Made by a program: the position numbers and the translations under genes
Assembly: GCF_964355755.1 (NCBI RefSeq)
Contig: NC_092675.1
Coordinates: 30,282,912 to 30,342,911 of the forward strand
Length of the DNA: 60,000 nucleotides
Reading direction: 5' to 3'
Origin: Antedon mediterranea
Lineage: Eukaryota > Echinodermata > Crinoidea > Comatulida > Antedonidae
In this document: piece by piece, positions 49,701 to 58,700 of the stretch
Layout: each line of letters begins with the position of its first letter
How positions within the stretch are numbered: the stretch's first letter is position 1
The notes under the pieces: generated by a model
What the model saw: only the letters and a program-made list of their open reading frames with translations
Database searches by the model: none
Told to the model about the DNA's origin: nothing

Positions 49701-52700
49701 GAGGCAGTAATAAAGTGGTTTCTCATTGTGGTTGCAATTAAACTGGCAGAAGCCTTAAAATACAAGTGGAAGAACTTTGGAAGAATATTGGGCTAGCCTT
49801 GGTCAACTCCACCCAACCAGCATGACCTGCCATCATGTGAAACTGGATCAATGAGATAGCTAAATATAAAGCAGTATACATAACCAACCAGCATGACCTG
49901 CCATCATATGAAACTGGATCAATAAGATAGCTAAATATAAGCAGTATACATTAAGGAATATCAAACAAACTCAGAAGTCAAAATGAAACTTCTGAGTCAT
50001 TAAATGTAAAAAAAAGGCAGGTGGGTCAAGGTTGATGGCGCTAGCAATAACGAAATAGGAAATGATCCGAAGGGCGTGGTGGCGCTCAAGTGGCAAAGCA
50101 ACACACCGTAAACTGTCATCACAAACAGATGAAGAGATTGGAATAGCTCATACTATAAAACCAGGAATCCTTAGATTAAGGAATAAGTACTACCATTACT
50201 TAGGAATGCCAGACATTTGTCAACATCAACGGATGAAATGAAACCATTAAATTGGGATCTCCTTATCTTCAACAGAATCAAACGAAAACATTACTTGTAT
50301 GTTTAGATTGCAGATTAAGAGTTTATGAGAATGATTGAATTGCTATAATAACATGTGATGTTAATATCCACACTCTCGTGAGTGCGTCAAGTGGCGCTTG
50401 TGACAGTGATATGGGCAGGTTCCAATCGTGAAAATAAAACTGAATTTGAAATAAAAACTTTATAAAGTGATGAATAAATAAAACAAATTGTAAATTGAAT
50501 TTAGGAGACTTAAGAAATGTCAATTGTTTTGATAGATTTAAGCAAAATAAAAGTAACATTGAATGAAGATAAACGATTTTTATGTAAAATAATTTGATTG
50601 CATTATATGAATAAACAATTGATTCCACCCACATTATCAAAGATTTTTCAATTAGTCTTATTTTAGTCCACCAATTACTTTATCTTTACACGTTAATCTT
50701 ATAATGGGTGAGGCAGTATTCAATCAAGAAAACTCAAACTATTTCTGTAGATTCCATGACTAATGACAGCCATATTCAGCAGCTACTTAAAGATCAATAC
50801 AAGATGTTTGTTTCAACTGTGATCATGAGTTGAAAGATTTGGATTGAAATACTTTGGGGAACTACATTGACAGCCTTATGATTTACCAAGAAGTGATTCG
50901 ATTGGTTGACAGCTTGAAAAAACATTTGACAGGTCTTAAAGACATGGAACATGATTGGTAGACAGATTATAAAATGAAGAGTTGGCAGATCTAAAATAAA
51001 GGTTGTGATTGGGTAATAGTTACTAACAATATTATGAAAGCTTATTTCAAGGGCTGTGATTGGGTAATAGTTACTAACAATATTATGAAAGCTTATTTCA
51101 AGGGCTGTGATTGGGTAATAGTTACTAACAATATTATGAAAGCTTATTTCAAGGGCTGTAAAGAAAATTGAAAAAAAAAGACAAGATAAAATCAACCTTT
51201 TATGATTGGATAGCAATTTTAATCGCTTTTGACAGTTTTAAAATGCATATGCATGATTTCTCTTTCAAGTGTTTTTTATGTTTTAATTTGAAAAGTGTTA
51301 TCTGTCATAAACCAACACATAAAATTATGATGACTGTAGTGCATACATGATTTTTTGCAAAATGATTCTGCAAGATTTTCCAATTCATTCAATATCTTCA
51401 ACTTGGAAGTGTGACTTCTTGTTGAAAAACTAGATATGTCACCCCAATATCATGGCAATGAGCCAAATCTGTTATATGAAACGCTTCAGCAATTAATACT
51501 TAAGCCGATGGTGAAAACCCCACCCTTGAGGGACAGAGTACGTACCTCTAAGAAAGATCTTTCTTCTTGGTTCAGACCGTTTCTTATTGTAAATGACAGG
51601 TATCATGCAGCCAAGCTTAGCTAGGTTCGTCTGTGTGAAGCTAAGAAGAATGCATAACTTGTGAAGCTGTTTATGAGGCTTGCTGCCTGCTGGACTCTGC
51701 TTTGCTTGACTGGATAATTCAGAGTAAAAACTTGCCAGCTTTTGATGCAAAAGTTTCCAAGATATTATCAACCTGAAGACAAACAAAAATAAAACCAAAT
51801 TACAATGAAAAAATTGGCATTATGAAGGTTGGAATTATATAATTTAAGAATACTATATGAACCTGAGCAGGGTTGTTTTAGTATGAAGATGTGTACTATT
51901 AAATTCTTTAGTAATAAATGATTTAAATTTTACATTGTTAACTAACTAAAATGAAGTTACCTTTGTAAGGAAAAGTGTTCATAGCTGTTACAACCGCTAA
52001 TGTTGATACAACCGCTAATGTTGATACAACCGCTAATGTTGATACAACCGCTAATGTTGATACAACCGTTAATGTAAAACAATCCACCGCTTATGTAGTA
52101 AAACCTCCAGCTAATGTAGAAACACCAACACCTTATGTAGTAAATAAAAATCAACACCAGCTAATGTAGAACGGAGCGGTGGATGGTTGTATATTAAGGG
52201 TTGTTTTGACTTTAGCTGGCGTTTTCTACATTAACGGTTGTTTTGACTTTAGCTGGCGTTTTCTACATTAACAGTTCTAACAATAGCCCATTTTTTTTCT
52301 CCCATCCATTTTTACAATTAAAGCAATGAATATTTATATTGTATTTATTGGCTTGAATTAGCAGTATCAATGATAACAAAAATAATTAAAAACATCATTC
52401 TTGTGTTAAAAATTGTAATTAATAAATAAATAGATGTATGTGGTTTGAATTTTATATGAATCATGTACAGATTACTTCTAATAATGATTGAATGTCTTCC
52501 TGTGACGTACCTAAACAATTGCTACTGGAAATTCAATCCATTTATATTTCGCATTATCTTCTTTTTTTTTAGGGATACGGAACGTCACTACTGTGCATGG
52601 TACAGAATAAACCATGTTATCTACATGTCTGAAAGTTAGCCAATAATTATCCAGATAATTTGGCTCAGTTCAAAGCTCCATGTGCACGCCCACCTGTTTA

Positions 52701-55700
52701 AAAAGGTGATCTGGTTTTATTTTATCCACTATTAAATTACTTGTGAATGGTAAAGGGTAAATTACTGGCACTTAGAAGTAATAGGTGATATCCCGAAATG
52801 ACACCTGCAAAGATTGAGTCAATTTCTACGAACATTTTAATACAAAAAAATTATATTTAATGATTTTCCTATTTCTTGTCGTCTTATTGCTCTTTTTAAT
52901 ATCGATTGACATTCTTTTTTTTAAAAATTATATTTTGGCACGAGATCTGTTTGAACCTTTCGTGCAAGTAGTGACCTGAAAACCAAGAAGTGCATGGTAC
53001 TGTGCTGTGTATTTTACATCAATAAATGATATAAACAAACTTTATTTGATGAAATGTGATGTTTCTGTCTTATTTAAAAAAATAAAATAAAAAACAGTTG
53101 CATGAACTGTAGATACTGATGTTTTCTGTTATGCATTTATATATAGTGATGTATGAACAATATTTCTTGAGAAATAACTTTGAATTAATCAGTAAATACT
53201 AAATGTTTTATTTCTGATTCATACAAAAGCCTAATTTCTGACTTTTAAATTGTGTAGCTTCGTGTTTAACATTTCTATTTTTTTTATTATGAAATATAAA
53301 CAAAATTATTATTAAAGCTTTGTCTACACTATCAAACAACTTTGACAAAAAAAGTGTGATGTGCCCAAATATGGTAGTGGTATGCTTAAATATGGAAGTG
53401 GTTATGCTTAAATATGGTAGTGATATGACATAATCATGTCGATATACGGGTACATCACATAAAGTTTGATAGTGTAGACAGAGCTTAACAATAACCCAAA
53501 CAGGAGAAGTAGAACGAGTATCATGGAATAACCTCTCTCTGCACTCTGGCTCGCTGCTGTCGCAAAATAAGTGACAGATACATAAATGACGCTGCAAAGG
53601 TTTCTATTTCACAATAATAGAAAATTTTAACCCAGAGGTATTATTTAATTAAAAGAACTGAAGCAATGATAATATAAGAAATAATACAAGAACGGAAGGT
53701 GATGCACACAGCAATTATTGTTTTAATTGTTGATGGTGATCTGCCAACATGTTGAGAAAACTTAAATATTATCCCTTTAAAATCATTATAAAATCTATAA
53801 GTGTATGTATGAATGATCAATCATTCTTCATTCATGATAGCAGACCTTGAATAGATTCTTATCTTTAGGCAAGTCTCAGCAACATTCACTAATCTTCCAT
53901 CCATTAATTGAACTATTATGAAAATTCTATAATTATGCATAAATTGAAATCCTTTTATAGTGCAATTAAGAGCATGACATTTCAATATATCACATGATCA
54001 TGGTCATACATTAATGTACGCATGTCAAGGCTGCCAATTATTAAGATTATTATTAGACTGAAATTTAAGTTTTCAAATATTAATGATGTATTTTCCCCCC
54101 AAAAACATGAAAAATGAAGATTAATAAAATCAAACTTTCAATACACAGCTTCCATATGAAAAAAAAACGAAAAAATGTTTTCACTTATAACATCAAAATA
54201 AAAATGTTAAATTCAACCAAAAACCCATTGGCTGGCAGCCAATTTGACTATTTTTTGTTAAATTACAGTTTTTCAAGTAAATTTTTTTGCCATTCAAAAA
54301 AGTGGATAACTATTATGTGACATTAAAATAGCATATTCAACAAAAAAATTTAAAAAAAATTGTTTTTCGGGGGGACAATATATCTTTAAGGTACTGAAAA
54401 TCAGGCAAAATAATTGTAAAAAATTGAAGTACAAAATTAATTGTAAAAACTGAGAAACAATTTAGTTAACATGGCCTGGAGAAAATGTAAGCAATCGTAA
54501 ATATAGTGAATCATTTGCTGTCAAATAAATCAATCAAATCAAATTGTTAAATTATATTGTCCAAAATATTTAATTTAAACAATGGACAACTGGTGACCAG
54601 TACTGCCAGGGAGTGACTAATAAGAGGCACATCGTTCCTAAAGGTTGTAAACCACATTGATACTAAGTGCTGTCATTAAAGTTAATTCATCTTTACTTTA
54701 TTATTACTTATTATAATAGGCACATTGCCAAGGACTCTATCAATACTGAATTATTTCACTGTCTTAATAATACAAACGACAAACACACAACAAATGCAAA
54801 ATCATTTTCAGGAGAATGATATTGACAGATAAAACACAAATTCTGACATGACATACAAAATGTGAAATATAAACATTTCTGCTTGAATTTGAATGTAGGT
54901 GGATATCATAATACTATATTTGGTATAAATATATATATAATAATTCTCACAAATTTCTTCATCTTATCGTTTTAAATTAATTAATTAAACTTCAGTACAG
55001 TATATCACCGGGCAGTAAGAATATTTTATTTTAAATAAAATATTTTACAATAAAAAATTAAAAAATTTAGTACTGTAAAAGGAAAATCATATAGATATTC
55101 GTATGTCCCTCAATATAATAATCTAAAAATAATAATAAATGGACAAGTTAAGGTTTTAATAGTTTTAATGTTTGGTAGTTGTCTGGGGTAGCTGTTATAT
55201 GGGCTAGCTGGAGCTAGAATACCCATGGTGTAGAATCATACCACAACCAGTTGATAGCACCTAGTGTACTGCGTGGAGTGGACATGAATACATGCATTTT
55301 GCCGATCCATTCGGTATTTGTGTGTAACATTCATAGTATAGAATAAATTATTGAGGGCCCATTCATGTCTGTATGTATTGATACGTGATTCAAGCTTAGC
55401 ATATTCAGACAAATAATTAAACGCCTGCCAGGAAATATTAAGCATTCAATAAGACGACAACTATCTGTATATCAATTGACATTTTTTTTTTCAAAAACAT
55501 ATACAAAAAGAAAAGATAATAGAAAAAAAAAGCAATGTGAGAAAAAATAAAAATAAATAAATAAATCATATTCTGTCAAGAATAGTTGTCAAGACATTTA
55601 GCACTACCCCTGGATCCGCCCCTGTATACAGACATTGTGCACTAACACAGTAAATATTAAGTGCAGGATGATACTAATACTTACATAAGTAATAAACAAT

Positions 55701-58700
55701 TATATTTTTGCTGAGCTCATGCTAGGCTTCAAATTTGTGAATGTTTTTACAGCAATTAGGGAGACAAGAAGACTAAATACAGGCTGACAATCTTCAATAA
55801 CAATGGGAAAAGTTACCTTGAACAGTTAAATGTATGCTATCAATTTGTACTTAAAAGTATAGTTTAAAAAGAGAAGACAAGAAGTCTTCATTAATTGTTT
55901 ATCGCTAATCTATACATGATATTGTTTTAAACAAGTACCGTAGATAATATTCACATATTTGTGATCTTGACTTTGTGAGGTATATTGCCGTATTTAAATA
56001 ATACATTTAATAACTATATCATACGGGAGAGACCTACTAGATAGTGATTCAGTTCGCTTTATAGGAATCCTGTTTCTGCCTTGTTGTGTGTGTTGATTTT
56101 TCTTGTTCTTTTTTTTCTATTTAGTGTTGTTTTTTTCTTGTTCTTTGTCCATGTTTTGTATTGTATTTTTATTTTTCAAAATCATTGAAAACTCCAAATC
56201 AGCGTGTTTTTACATTGTACTAACCAGAACTTAAAAACCAAATACTTGCATAACTAAAAGACTATTTACAACTAACCTTTTAGCTGGAAGATGTCTACAT
56301 GGAACTTTGGTTCCAGAATGCCACATTGAGCGTGTCAACGACCCGCGTAATGATTTAGTTTGATCTAAGATTTCTTGAATCGTTGCAATGGCTTTCAGTC
56401 TGGCTGCTGGTACAACCCGTTCCACATCTTGGTGTCCTGTTAAACTCTGGAAGACGGCAGATTCCATGACATCACTTTCGTAGAACTTTCTTTCAAGATG
56501 AGGAAAGTCGAAACTTGGTTGTACAACTCTTGTGTATGAGTATATTGAGTTCAGTTTAGATTCAGAATAGTGTAACAACCGATATAAACAAGCAAATGCT
56601 TTTATGTGTTTTTTTTTACCGCTATTACTTGCTAATAAACTTTGTAACACTTCATGTATTATTTTCAAAACATGTGGAAGAAGGTTTTTATGCAATGTGT
56701 CCCAGTAAAGTAAAGTCATTGTACATCTAAACAAAAGGAGAACTCGGAATATACGAGGATAGCGTTTGGCAAACTTTGAAAACTCGCTGTTCATGTTGGT
56801 TGAATCTGCCCTTAGAAGGTTTCCATCACATTTCATCAGAACTTGTGTGAGAAGAATAATTAATTGAGCCGTGTGTTGCATTAAAGATTCAAAAGTTACC
56901 GACCATTTATCAGTGATTGATACGCCAAGACCCCAAGCTGATAGTATTGCACGATGAGCCTTTTTAACCAGTACTAGTAACTCATTCAAGTCAGTAGTTG
57001 AATCAAGTTTGCCATCGATACTATCCATGGTCCCAAAAAATATTTTACCCTCATTTGCCGATGCAAACTGCCTGCTATAATCTGAGAAATCGCTGCTTGC
57101 TGTTAAAGCACTCTTCTCATCTATTGCTTCTGGAGTAAGGTTTAATGTGTCTGGTTTACGGAAACCAAACAAAGCTGCTCTTTTTAAAGATGGGAAAGGG
57201 TGCGAATTGTTCTGGTTAGGACTTATTAGCATCTCAGGCTGCTTAGAGGCTTTCTTAAGTTCAAGTGTATTTATGTTTAAACCAAGCTTCCATTGCGAGT
57301 TTAGTCGAATGATCGTTTGATGAGCCTCAGTAAGGTACTGTTCCATAGTTGATTCACATGTTAGATCCTTTGGTAAGGATAACACTGTCACAAGATAGCC
57401 ATCTGAACACAACACCATTGGTTTGGAAGGATGTGTGGTCACTGAAAACCGCTGCTTCATCGGGTCACCTTCTGATAAGTCTGAATTTTCCTTGTCTGCA
57501 TTATTTGTTGTCCTAAAAAGATTTTGATAAAGATTGTTTTTTAAATGTGTGTATATTAGATATATGATAATAAAAACTGCTATAGTCATAGAGCCTTAAC
57601 CCATTAACCTCACCTTAAATTAAAACAAGATAAAATAACAAAGAAACATAGTAAAAAGGCGTAGAGTTTTATTGGGTTTGGGAATTGTTTTAAATCTCAA
57701 GGTAAATTAAACTCTTTGGGTTTGTTATTATTTAAATTATTTGAAAAAATAAACATCAAAATTAATTATGATGAAGTCAATAGAGAAATAAAATTAGTCA
57801 AGAAAAATAGTTTGAGGTCTAGAATTGAGTCAATGTAATAAACAAGTAGGAGAACTCGCGTCTGGTATAATTAATGGACAGGCTTCTGGCAGATTGCCAA
57901 CTCATCCCCGATGATTTACATTTCACATAAATTCATCGAAAATGCCAATCAACGGACCGACTAAACTCACACACACATTATACATGTCACATAAGTCTGC
58001 AGTTTACTCTCGTCTTGGCGTTGTCATGACAAATATAGCAATTAGTTGAACACACCCTAGAAAAATTGTTCAGGTGGGACTGTTTTAACGCCAGTTAAAC
58101 GTCGATAGCATTTGATAAAAATATTGCTGTATCTGTAACTAATTTCAATCATCATAATGATTAAAAAGTAATTTCTAATCTTTAAAATAATTTCATAATA
58201 TTGCATATGTTATTACTTATATCTTAGATGTCTACAGTGAATCAGTCATGTAATAGTCATAGTTCATAAACCCATACAATTATCATTTCTCTTTCAGATT
58301 TAACTAAAAACTGTAATATAGTAATGACTGTACAGACATTAGAGACAGTCACAATATGTTACATCAGTAAATGGCTGCATGGTACATTGTATGTTGCTAA
58401 CAGTGAACTCAAAAACATGTATTATACTGGCTATGTCTCCAGATATTTTGTGTCATCTTCTTTTTTCCTGCAAAAATTCATTGCCATATGGTCCAATTTA
58501 CACAGACAAGCAGTATATGGTAAGTATACGGTAAATGTTAAGCGGTGAACAAAAATATAGAATCTATATGTTACTTCTTACATTTACACAAAACACGTCA
58601 CATCTTGAAAGTAGCTTTAGATATCAACGTCTAAGATTATTTATAAAAGCACCCTCTATTGTTTGATTTTTTCAATTCAATAGGTTTCAATTTGTGGAGC

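Larger units (their letters stand above)
51773..56276. other. CPLANE1 intron 51773-56276
   Basis: Contains the 18-bp minisatellite (51985-52275) and MITE copy j (53316-53485). The remaining roughly 4 kb is AT-rich with no recognisable gene or element. Confidence 0.5.
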
